Source of the DNA: Flavobacteriales bacterium
GTDB taxonomy: Bacteria > Bacteroidota > Bacteroidia > Flavobacteriales_E > Vicingaceae
NCBI GenBank assembly: GCA_029262915.1
Contig: JAJCYN010000395.1
Location: forward strand, 1-5,538
Direction of reading: 5' to 3'
Length of the DNA: 5,538 nucleotides
A program made the translations under genes and the position numbers. Below the pieces are notes generated by a model, which was not told where the DNA came from, made no database searches, and worked only from the letters and a program-made list of their open reading frames with translations. Every line of letters starts with the position of its first letter. Within the stretch, counting starts at the first letter, position 1. Of this stretch, positions 1 through 5,538 are shown in pieces.

Positions 1-505
1 ACCCAACAAATATGCGATGTCTATAACAATGGGCCCAATGGTAATACAAAAACAAACATTTGATGGTGTTAAGGGTAAAATGAGTGGAATGCAAGGTAGT
101 ACAGATGTGGAAGGGGAAGAGTTAGAAGATTTAAAAGCTAGTTCAGTGATGTTCAGTGATATTGATTATACGGCATCAGGGAGTAAATATGCTTTATTAG
201 GTATTGAACCAATAGAAGGTAAAGATGCTTATAAGATAGAAGTTACTAAAAAGAGTGGTAACAAAGAAACAGAGTGGTATGATGTTGCGAGTAGCTTACA
301 AGTAAAAGCTATGCAAATTACTGAATTACCAGAAGAAGCTGGTGGTGGGTCAATGACTTCTGTATCTGAATTTTCCAATTATAAAGTTATAAATGGGATT
401 AATTATGCACATAAGATAAAGCAAATTGCTGGACCACAAATTATTGATATGGAAGTAACTTCTATAGAACAGAACACCAAATTAGGTGATGAAATATTTG
501 AATAG
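1..505 (+). CDS. C-terminal part of an envelope protein with a LolA/lipoprotein-sorting-like domain, possibly the tail of an M16 peptidase (5' end missing)
   Basis: The reading frame is already open at position 2 (codons for P-N-K-Y-A precede the first ATG at 17), so the gene almost certainly begins beyond the left edge and the ATG at 17 is internal. About 167 residues are visible, with no hydrophobic segment. The sequence alternates short beta strands and turns: SITMGPMVIQKQTFDG, then G-IEPIEGKDAYKIEV, then EWYDVASSLQVKA, then SEFSNYKVINGINYAHKI, ending in GPQIIDMEVTSIEQN. This pattern (a 'G-x-D-AYK' strand, 'YD-x-x-x-x-L-x-V', 'F-x-x-Y-x-x-x-x-G-I-x-x-x-x-x-I') is the one I associate with LolA/outer-membrane lipoprotein-sorting-like domains of Bacteroidota. 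There they occur alone or as the last ~170-200 residues of zinc-dependent M16 (insulinase-type) peptidases. No HxxEH motif is visible, as expected for a C-terminal fragment, so the peptidase assignment is inference. The gene converges on the minus-strand operon and ends just before a strong hairpin terminator. Confidence 0.6.
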   Translation, partial: PNKYAMSITMGPMVIQKQTFDGVKGKMSGMQGSTDVEGEELEDLKASSVMFSDIDYTASGSKYALLGIEPIEGKDAYKIEVTKKSGNKETEWYDVASSLQVKAMQITELPEEAGGGSMTSVSEFSNYKVINGINYAHKIKQIAGPQIIDMEVTSIEQNTKLGDEIFE

Positions 506-526
506 TTAATTAAACTTTAGATATAG

Positions 527-559
527 AAAAGCCTCATCTAATTTTAAGTGAGGCTTTTT
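527..559. terminator. Bidirectional rho-independent terminator between convergent genes
   Basis: A perfect 10-bp inverted repeat, AAAAGCCTCA (527-536) and TGAGGCTTTT (549-558), flanks a 12-base loop. On the plus strand the right arm runs into TTTTT (555-559), giving the U-tract. On the minus strand the complement of the left arm likewise ends in TTTT. It sits in the 76-base gap between the stop of the plus-strand gene (503-505) and the stop of the minus-strand gene (584-582), so it can end transcription from both sides. The U-tract is better in the plus direction. Confidence 0.88.
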
Positions 560-581
560 AATTTAGATAATATTGAATAAT

Positions 582-2909
582 TTACTCAATCACAATTGTC
601 TTCCTAATCTTGTTTGGGATAGTGTTGGTTAAAAACTCTACAGTACAAGTTTTGGTATGGTGTTCTTTAGGATTGTAGGTTAATTTAAGTTCTAATGGCT
701 CCATCCGAGGTATTTCCAATCCTGGTAAATCGATAGTAAACCCTTCACAACTAAATGTGGCAGAGAATATTTTTAATGGGGCTTCTCCATTATTAATAAT
801 TTTAAGTGGTTTTTCTGTTTGTCCAACTGATAAATGAATAATAGAATCCTTAAAAGTTAATAATGGTAGTTTTTCTATCTCAGAGCCATCCATTGCTATT
901 TGACTGGTGTCATCAGCTTGTATAGCAATAATTTCTATTTTACGTTCTAGTGCTGCTCCTGGACTATAAATAGAATTCCGCTGATCTTTAATGTCGTCAC
1001 TAATGTTTTTAACCGATTGGTATTCTCCAAACGGAACTTTAATAAAATTTAAATTTGCTCCGCTTTCTGCTGTGCCGTTAATGTATGGTAGTAACTGCCC
1101 ACTTCCGTATTCACTTAAATAGTTGATTAAACTTGATACCCTACGTAAGGTTAAATTAACATTATAATCAGATTTGGATAAAGGGCTGGCAAAACCTTTT
1201 ATGGTTAGGGTAACCGTTTTCCCTTTTTCTAATTCCTCAATCAATAGGGGAGTAAACATACTTAAATCATTAGCACCTTTGTCAATCTGTTCGCTAAACA
1301 AGTCTTCTATATCTAACAAGGCATCTACTTTCTCTTCTTTTTTTAAACCTTTAGCATATTCTCTTTTATACTCATTATATAGTCTTGTGTAATCTTTGTA
1401 TGTGGACATATAATTTAATTCGGTTAAGGTGTCTCTGGTTCGAGGATTTGGATGATCGTTATGAAAGTATAACCTAACCGGTAAATAACGGTTTAACTCT
1501 TCTAGCGTAGTATAAACTGGTTTTACTGTATCTGGTATTTCGTACACCCAAATATCATTGCAACACGTTTCACCTTTTTTAGTGTAAGAACCTATTCGAT
1601 TAGTAGTAATTAAAGCAGTACTGTTACGGATATTGTAATAAATATCATTGGTACTCGTATTAATCGGATATCCCATGTTTTCTGGTTTTCCGAAAGTAAG
1701 AAGATCTGAGTTTGATTTAAAAATATCAAAACCACCTAAGCCATAATGCCAGTTGGAGCTAAAGTATAATGTTGAATCTTTAGGGTTATAATACGGTGTT
1801 ATTTCATCTTCAATGGTGTTTATTTTATTTCCAGCATTTCGTGGAGCCATAAAGTTTCCATTGGCATCCTTTCGAGCATACCATATATCCATTTGTCCTT
1901 CACCACCTCCGCGATTAGATGAAAAAAACAGCACTTCTTTATCATTTACCTCGGCTATCGAAGGATGAGTTGTATTGAAACCTTCAATGTTTACTCCCTT
2001 AACTTCAAAAGGAACTTCCCACTCACCATTGTTGTAGTTGATGGCGTATATCTTACAATTAAAGCTTCTATCACAACGTGTGTAGTAAAAAACATTTCCC
2101 TTTGCGTTTAAAGAACCATTAGCGACATTAAATTCTGGTTCATTAATTTTTTCATTTAATTTATCATCTAGACTCCAAATATCACCTTTTTTGCTTCCTT
2201 GGAAGAGTCGGAATAGATATAGAGATGTGTCAACTATTATATTATTACTTTGCATTTTTTCATCTCTTAATGAAGAATAAATTACAGTGGAGTCATTCAA
2301 TAGCGTTCCGCTTAACTCTCCATTGTAAGTGTTAATGGAATTCCCCATATTATTAATATCTACTGGAACGGAGTCTCTCATAATATTAATGGCTTCTTCA
2401 CAAGATTTTATTTCGTTCATTATTTTCAAGTAATGATAGCTTTTTCTGTCCTTTGAAAAAAAACGTTTACTACGTTTAAATGATTTTTTGGCATCAGCAT
2501 ATTTGCCGTTATATTTTAGCATCATAGAATACCAAAATGGGGCTAAAGGATAATTTATTCCCCTATCTTTTTTATAGATGTAGTAATATTTTGATTCTGC
2601 TTTTGCATAATCATTATAACCTCTAAGTGCTTCAGCATACTTAAAAACAATTTCCAAATAAGTAGAATCAAAATCTAAGGCTTTCTTATACCAAATAGAT
2701 GCACCGTAGTAATCGCCATATTTTTCAATTAATTTATCCCCATTTTTAACAAAGTTTTTTTGATCTTGGGCATGAAGTGAAAAGTAAAAAGTAAAAAGTA
2801 AAAAAGTTAGAACTGTATAATTAGGTATACATAAATGTTTCCATAAAGAATTAGAGTAAATAGTATTTTGAATAACTTTCAACTTGTTACTTATAGCTTT
2901 TAAACTCAT
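582..2909 (-). CDS. TPR-PD40-OmpA-like envelope protein with C-terminal DUF1573/HYDIN-like domain (PorE-like architecture)
   Basis: This 775-residue exported protein probably sits in the periplasm or is anchored at the outer membrane. A signal peptide has its hydrophobic core at residues 31-45 and a likely cut after SLHA (47/48), preceded by an unusually long ~30-residue n-region. Residues ~50-178 are helical TPR-like repeats (GDYYGASIWYKKAL, YNDYAKAESKYYYIY, GKYADAKKSFKRS). Residues ~185-457 form a PD40/WD40-like propeller with blades marked by GDIW, FFSSNRGGGEGQMDIWYA and LYFSSNWHYGLGGFDIF. Residues ~474-664 form a divergent OmpA-like domain: VRLYFHND, a long charged helical insert (~500-560), TIKGFASP, NVNLTLRRVSSLINYL and ERKIEI. 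Residues ~682-775 resemble a DUF1573/HYDIN-type Ig fold (LKIINNGEAPLKI, then C721 and C755). TPR plus PD40 plus OmpA is the architecture of T9SS PorE and of OmpA-like proteins encoded beside porP/sprF genes. The start overlaps the porP stop by 4 bases and no other in-frame Met occurs before residue 129, which fixes the start. The role in T9SS or gliding is inferred. Confidence 0.88.
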   Translation of the reverse strand: MSLKAISNKLKVIQNTIYSNSLWKHLCIPNYTVLTFLLFTFYFSLHAQDQKNFVKNGDKLIEKYGDYYGASIWYKKALDFDSTYLEIVFKYAEALRGYNDYAKAESKYYYIYKKDRGINYPLAPFWYSMMLKYNGKYADAKKSFKRSKRFFSKDRKSYHYLKIMNEIKSCEEAINIMRDSVPVDINNMGNSINTYNGELSGTLLNDSTVIYSSLRDEKMQSNNIIVDTSLYLFRLFQGSKKGDIWSLDDKLNEKINEPEFNVANGSLNAKGNVFYYTRCDRSFNCKIYAINYNNGEWEVPFEVKGVNIEGFNTTHPSIAEVNDKEVLFFSSNRGGGEGQMDIWYARKDANGNFMAPRNAGNKINTIEDEITPYYNPKDSTLYFSSNWHYGLGGFDIFKSNSDLLTFGKPENMGYPINTSTNDIYYNIRNSTALITTNRIGSYTKKGETCCNDIWVYEIPDTVKPVYTTLEELNRYLPVRLYFHNDHPNPRTRDTLTELNYMSTYKDYTRLYNEYKREYAKGLKKEEKVDALLDIEDLFSEQIDKGANDLSMFTPLLIEELEKGKTVTLTIKGFASPLSKSDYNVNLTLRRVSSLINYLSEYGSGQLLPYINGTAESGANLNFIKVPFGEYQSVKNISDDIKDQRNSIYSPGAALERKIEIIAIQADDTSQIAMDGSEIEKLPLLTFKDSIIHLSVGQTEKPLKIINNGEAPLKIFSATFSCEGFTIDLPGLEIPRMEPLELKLTYNPKEHHTKTCTVEFLTNTIPNKIRKTIVIE
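2777..2804 (-). repeat. Heptamer tandem repeat (GTAAAAA, ~4 units) inside signal-peptide codons
   Basis: On the plus strand GTGAAAA is followed by three exact copies of GTAAAAA (2784-2790, 2791-2797, 2798-2804) and one extra A. On the coding strand the unit reads TTTTTAC. The repeat lies within the codons for residues ~35-45, the hydrophobic core of the signal peptide of the OmpA-like gene (LLFTFYFSL). Because 7 is not a multiple of 3, gain or loss of one unit would shift the frame. Low-complexity AT-rich drift under selection for Phe/Leu codons could also produce it. Confidence 0.7.
2906..2909 (-). promoter_or_regulatory. ATGA stop/start overlap coupling porP to the OmpA-like gene
   Basis: On the coding strand the ATG of the OmpA-like gene (2909-2907) overlaps the TGA of porP (2908-2906) as ATGA. 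No purine-rich Shine-Dalgarno sequence is visible in the ~20 bases upstream, which read as AT-rich up to TTATAT before the ATG. Reinitiation by ribosomes finishing porP is therefore the likely route to expression, suggesting the two proteins are made together. Confidence 0.8.
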
Positions 2910-3904
2910 ATATAATCAGGGCAGGATTTGTAACGCCTAAGGTCAGGTTTATATCGAGAAAAAATGTAGATAAGAGCAAATTCAAAACCACCTCTTCGGT
3001 TACTGGCAACTTTTAATGAGGAAAGGTTTAAATCATAGCTGATACCAAAATGAAAATTACCATAATCCATTCCTACATTAAAGTAACTAGCATCAGAATT
3101 ACGATACCAAACTCCAGCATAAAGAGCTTTATACTTTCCATTATTGAGGTGATATTTTCCTTGTCCACCAAAAATGATCTCTTGAAATTTATGTTGTTTT
3201 TGCCATATGATATTAGGCAATACATCTATTTTATCACTAACAGCAAATAGGCCATTGGTATTTATAGTAAATCTCCGATGAAGAGGAATATCTTCGTTAA
3301 AAAATGATTGTTGAGGTCTAATGATATTGTGTAGAGCAATACCGGCTCCAACTTCTTTACGTTGAGCAATTTTATAATTCCAGGTAATTCCTCCATGTAA
3401 GCTAAAATAGGTTCTACCATCGTTGGAAAATGTTTCTCCATTCCCAAGATTAGCATCATAAAAATTACCATTATACTGGTTGTCAAATTGTAGGTTGTTA
3501 TAGTTAATGCTTCTTTGGGTAAAAGTAGGCTGTGCCCCAATACTAAGGCTTTGAGATGAATCTAATTGTATGGTATAAGCTCCTCCTAAAGCAACTTGTA
3601 AGGTACTAAATTCAGAATCTCCTGCTTTATCTTGGTAAACGGATATACCGGTGCTCACAGGCGAATTAAATATATTTTTAGCATCAACGCTTAAACCATA
3701 AGTAGTGTAAGGAGTTGTTACTGAATTCCATTGTGTACGTTGATTGGCAACTAAACGAAATTCTCCATTAAATCCACCAATTAACCCTGGATTTAAGTTT
3801 AAGGGAGAGTTATAAAATTGCGAAAAGTGGATGTCTTGCCCAAAAGAAGTCTGAGCGATGAGGCATGAGATGAGGAAGAGTGATATGTTGGTAAGCAATT
3901 TCAA
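2906..3904 (-). CDS. PorP/SprF family type IX secretion system outer-membrane protein
   Basis: This 332-residue protein is a predicted outer-membrane beta-barrel of the PorP/SprF family. These are needed for type IX secretion or for delivery of particular type B surface proteins, as SprF is for SprB in Flavobacterium johnsoniae. Evidence: an N-terminal signal peptide (MKLLTNISLFLISCLIAQ, likely cut after TSFG at 22/23); then the family's diagnostic start QDIHFSQFYNSPLNLNPG (23-40) and the R-x-x-x-N-x-R-x-Q-W stretch (50-59); then many alternating amphipathic strands (for example GISVYQDKAG, LSIGAQPTF, EVGAGIALHN, FGISYDLNLSSL). The family-like end is GGFEFALIYIF followed by CPDYI. Length is normal for the family. 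The apparent start is TTG (3904-3902), two bases after the adhesin stop; the next upstream in-frame stop is TAG at 3913-3911 and no ATG lies in between. It sits between the type B adhesin and the OmpA-like gene, so it is probably that adhesin's dedicated partner. Whether it is a core PorP or a specialised SprF-like paralogue cannot be decided here. Confidence 0.93.
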   Translation of the reverse strand: MKLLTNISLFLISCLIAQTSFGQDIHFSQFYNSPLNLNPGLIGGFNGEFRLVANQRTQWNSVTTPYTTYGLSVDAKNIFNSPVSTGISVYQDKAGDSEFSTLQVALGGAYTIQLDSSQSLSIGAQPTFTQRSINYNNLQFDNQYNGNFYDANLGNGETFSNDGRTYFSLHGGITWNYKIAQRKEVGAGIALHNIIRPQQSFFNEDIPLHRRFTINTNGLFAVSDKIDVLPNIIWQKQHKFQEIIFGGQGKYHLNNGKYKALYAGVWYRNSDASYFNVGMDYGNFHFGISYDLNLSSLKVASNRRGGFEFALIYIFSRYKPDLRRYKSCPDYI

Positions 3905-3909
3905 AATTA
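3902..3909 (-). promoter_or_regulatory. Adhesin stop / porP TTG start junction (2-base spacing)
   Basis: The coding strand reads TAA-TT-TTG-AAA: the adhesin stop (3909-3907), two bases, then the only reasonable start codon for porP. In-frame codons upstream are ATT, ATA and then TAG, so ATG is unavailable. A second TTG at codon 3 would also keep a signal peptide but would lose the leading lysine. The spacing favours translational coupling. No clear Shine-Dalgarno sequence is seen at the usual distance. Confidence 0.65.
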
Positions 3910-5538
3910 TCTAATTACGGTTATGTTTCCTTTTTTAAAGTATTCTTGTCCATCTACACATATAATTTCAAGGTAATAAACGAATACACCCGGATCAACT
4001 AATTCACTTTTGTAAGTACCATCCCAACCTTGAGTTTGTTTATCTGTTTCAAAAACCAATTCTCCCCATCGGTCATAAATTTTTAATACCATTTTTTCGA
4101 TATTCCTGCCTCTTACAAATAGGATATCATTTTCATTATCTTGGTTTGGTGTAAATGCATTGGGAATAAAGACATCAGGTTCACCACAATTAACCTCAAA
4201 AGCATAAAGTGTGTACATTTTAGTAAAACGACAATTACTAGATGTTTCTATTAAGTTTAGCGTGTATGTAAAAGTTGTAGGAGGATTGGCATAAGGATCG
4301 GATGATGTTGGATCGGTTAAAAAGATAGGCGGTACCCATAAATAAGTAAAACCAGTATTTGGGGTAACATGCATAAATGTTCCCTCCCCTTCATAGAGCG
4401 TATCTTGATCTGCGGTTATAGTGATATTATTAGGGTTGAATCCAGAAACAGCTACAACGGCCGTATCGGTAAATTGACAGCCAAAGCTATTTTGAGCAGT
4501 AACAACGTATGTTGTAGTAGAATTAGGGCTTACAATTGGATTGGCACTATTTGCACCACTAATAATACTTGAAGTTGGGGTCCAACTATAGGTTAATGAT
4601 TGTCCAGATAAGTTGGTAACTCCAAGTGTGTCAGAATTACCTTGACATATAGCTCCACCTAAAGCATCTATCTGGAATCCTGGATAATTGACTAAAAAGC
4701 TATCAATTGCAGAACAAGGTCCATTGGTTGCCATAACAAAATACCAAGTAGTATCAGTTACAGTAGCGAGATAACTAGAATCGGTTAGGATAGGATTTAA
4801 AGTATCAGTAAATTGGTTGTTACTTGACCAAATAAAGGATGTAGGTCCACCTGTTGTAGAAATTGTTAATGTTGTGGTGTCACAGGTGGTTGTAGTATCA
4901 CCTCCATTAATCAAAATAGGAGGATCAACAGTTATCGTTTGAAAGGCAGTATCAACGGTATTGCATATAGAATCTCTAATAAATAGAGTAACATTGTAAA
5001 CCCCAGGAGTATTGTACGTTTTTATCGGATTAAAAATTTGAGAAGTAGTATCACCTCCGCCAAAATCCCATAAATAAAAATCGGTGGTATTACTCGAATT
5101 GGTAAAAGTTACCGTTAAGGGAGCACATCCCTGAAAATTATCAACTGTAAATTGTGCCTTTGGTATAATTTCAAAATCAAACTTAAAAACACCATTATTG
5201 CACCCACTACTGTTGTTTGTGCTAGACCAGGCTCCAGGTGTCGTTGGGAAATCACTATTCCCCCAACAACCAGCACAAACAGATTGATAAACAATACCGT
5301 TCTTATCAAATCGACTAGTACCTCCATCAACGTGTTCTTGACTTGAATTGCCTCCAAAATAAGTTCCAAACAACATAGATTGAGCGTCTCTTTCCATAAC
5401 AAATAAGTAAAAATTAAAACCATCTCCAGAAGTTTGTTGAGGAGCATTTGTAGTCGTTGGCATTCCAGTTAAACCGGCTCCACCTAATATATTTCCTCCC
5501 CAACCAGACACATAAACATTCTCACACCTATCGACCAA
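3907..5538 (-). CDS. Secreted PKD/Ig-like multidomain adhesin with gliding-motility-associated (CHU_C, T9SS type B) C-terminal domain (5' end missing)
   Basis: The frame is open to the right edge, so these 543 residues are only the C-terminal part of a larger cell-surface or secreted protein. Counting from the edge, residues 1-125 belong to the SBBP/propeller-like region common in such proteins (DRCENVYVSGWGGN, then YFGGNSSQEHVDGGTSRFDK, then QSVCAGCWGNSDFPTTPGAW). Residues ~128-205 are a PKD domain (CAPLTVTFTNSS, WDFGGGD, TYNTPGVYNVTLFIRD). Residues ~206-448 are three Ig/PKD-like domains, the first two each carrying a Cys near both ends (219/275 and 298/354). Residues ~449-543 are the type B sorting domain: DVFIPNAFTPNQDNENDILF, LKIYDRWGELVFET, QGWDGTYK, PGVFVYYLEI and a final KGNITVIR. 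This domain directs export through the type IX system and surface attachment. porP follows 2 bases downstream, a conserved arrangement for type B substrates and SprF-like partners. The ligand and precise role (adhesion, gliding) are unknown. The promoter lies outside the window. Confidence 0.92.
   Translation of the reverse strand: MVDRCENVYVSGWGGNILGGAGLTGMPTTTNAPQQTSGDGFNFYLFVMERDAQSMLFGTYFGGNSSQEHVDGGTSRFDKNGIVYQSVCAGCWGNSDFPTTPGAWSSTNNSSGCNNGVFKFDFEIIPKAQFTVDNFQGCAPLTVTFTNSSNTTDFYLWDFGGGDTTSQIFNPIKTYNTPGVYNVTLFIRDSICNTVDTAFQTITVDPPILINGGDTTTTCDTTTLTISTTGGPTSFIWSSNNQFTDTLNPILTDSSYLATVTDTTWYFVMATNGPCSAIDSFLVNYPGFQIDALGGAICQGNSDTLGVTNLSGQSLTYSWTPTSSIISGANSANPIVSPNSTTTYVVTAQNSFGCQFTDTAVVAVSGFNPNNITITADQDTLYEGEGTFMHVTPNTGFTYLWVPPIFLTDPTSSDPYANPPTTFTYTLNLIETSSNCRFTKMYTLYAFEVNCGEPDVFIPNAFTPNQDNENDILFVRGRNIEKMVLKIYDRWGELVFETDKQTQGWDGTYKSELVDPGVFVYYLEIICVDGQEYFKKGNITVIR

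Noticed and set aside
1174..1392. Plus-strand open frame of 72 codons opposite the OmpA-like gene
   Set aside because: It lies wholly inside a well-supported minus-strand gene, has no recognisable domain, and reads as the complement of coding sequence.
2456..2463. Run of eight A residues in the OmpA-like gene as a slippage site
   Set aside because: The frame is intact, and runs of this length are expected by chance in AT-rich DNA coding for Phe-Phe; nothing indicates programmed slippage.
3050..3250. Plus-strand open frame of 66 codons opposite porP
   Set aside because: Antisense to a conserved gene, low complexity, no start-site context.
3262..3540. Minus-strand open frame of 92 codons within porP in another frame
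   Set aside because: It lies inside the conserved PorP family coding region; its translation has no family features and is a shadow frame.
3863..3904. Possible lipobox LISC (residues 11-14) in the PorP-like protein
   Set aside because: The cysteine falls in the middle of the hydrophobic core, and the family's conserved mature start QDIHFSQ follows a good signal peptidase I site (TSFG/Q), so a lipoprotein is unlikely.
4369..4572. Plus-strand open frame of 67 codons opposite the adhesin
   Set aside because: Antisense to the Ig-like domain array, no recognisable features.
5152..5346. Plus-strand open frame of 64 codons opposite the adhesin
   Set aside because: Antisense to a conserved region, with no recognisable features; a shadow of the coding strand.
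5115..5447. Minus-strand open frame of 110 codons within the adhesin gene
   Set aside because: It overlaps the strongly conserved propeller/PKD region in a different frame; the Leu/Val-rich translation is what a frame shift of that sequence gives.
5536..5538. TTG at the right edge as the start of the adhesin
   Set aside because: The frame stays open to the edge, there is no signal peptide, and the sequence begins in the middle of a propeller-like region; the true start is beyond the window.

Overview
The window looks like chromosomal DNA from a gliding or T9SS-bearing member of the Bacteroidota, most likely order Flavobacteriales. The DNA is AT-rich. It carries a PorP/SprF-family outer-membrane protein, a secreted protein ending in a gliding-motility-associated (CHU_C, type B) C-terminal sorting domain, and a TPR-PD40-OmpA-like envelope protein. 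None of the start sites shows a clear Shine-Dalgarno sequence, which is usual in this phylum. The family placement (Crocinitomicaceae/Cryomorphaceae-like) is only an impression from the protein style.

Layout, left to right. Positions 1-505 (+) hold the 3' end of a gene that enters from beyond the left edge. Its product ends in a LolA/lipoprotein-sorting-like beta domain, of the kind also found as the tail of flavobacterial M16 peptidases. A 76-base convergent intergenic gap (506-581) holds a strong rho-independent hairpin that can serve both sides. The rest of the window is one minus-strand operon, read right to left. First comes the 3' part of a large secreted PKD/Ig-like adhesin with a type B sorting domain (3907-5538, its 5' end beyond the right edge). 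Next is a PorP/SprF-like protein (2906-3904), which starts 2 bases after the adhesin stop and apparently uses TTG. Last is a 775-residue TPR/PD40/OmpA-like protein with an extra C-terminal DUF1573/HYDIN-like domain (582-2909), which overlaps porP by 4 bases (ATGA).

How they work together (inference from known T9SS biology). The adhesin is exported to the surface by the type IX system. The neighbouring SprF/PorP-like outer-membrane protein is probably its dedicated partner, as SprF is for SprB. The OmpA-like protein probably links this outer-membrane assembly to the periplasm or cell wall. The tight gene spacing suggests coupled translation of the three proteins.

I found no RNA genes, CRISPR array, insertion sequence or phage feature. 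I do not see an undescribed system. The most unusual points are a 7-bp tandem repeat inside the signal-peptide codons of the OmpA-like gene, the unusual domain make-up of that protein (OmpA-like fold with a long helical insert, a lost GHTD-type aspartate and a DUF1573-like tail), and the apparent TTG start of porP.
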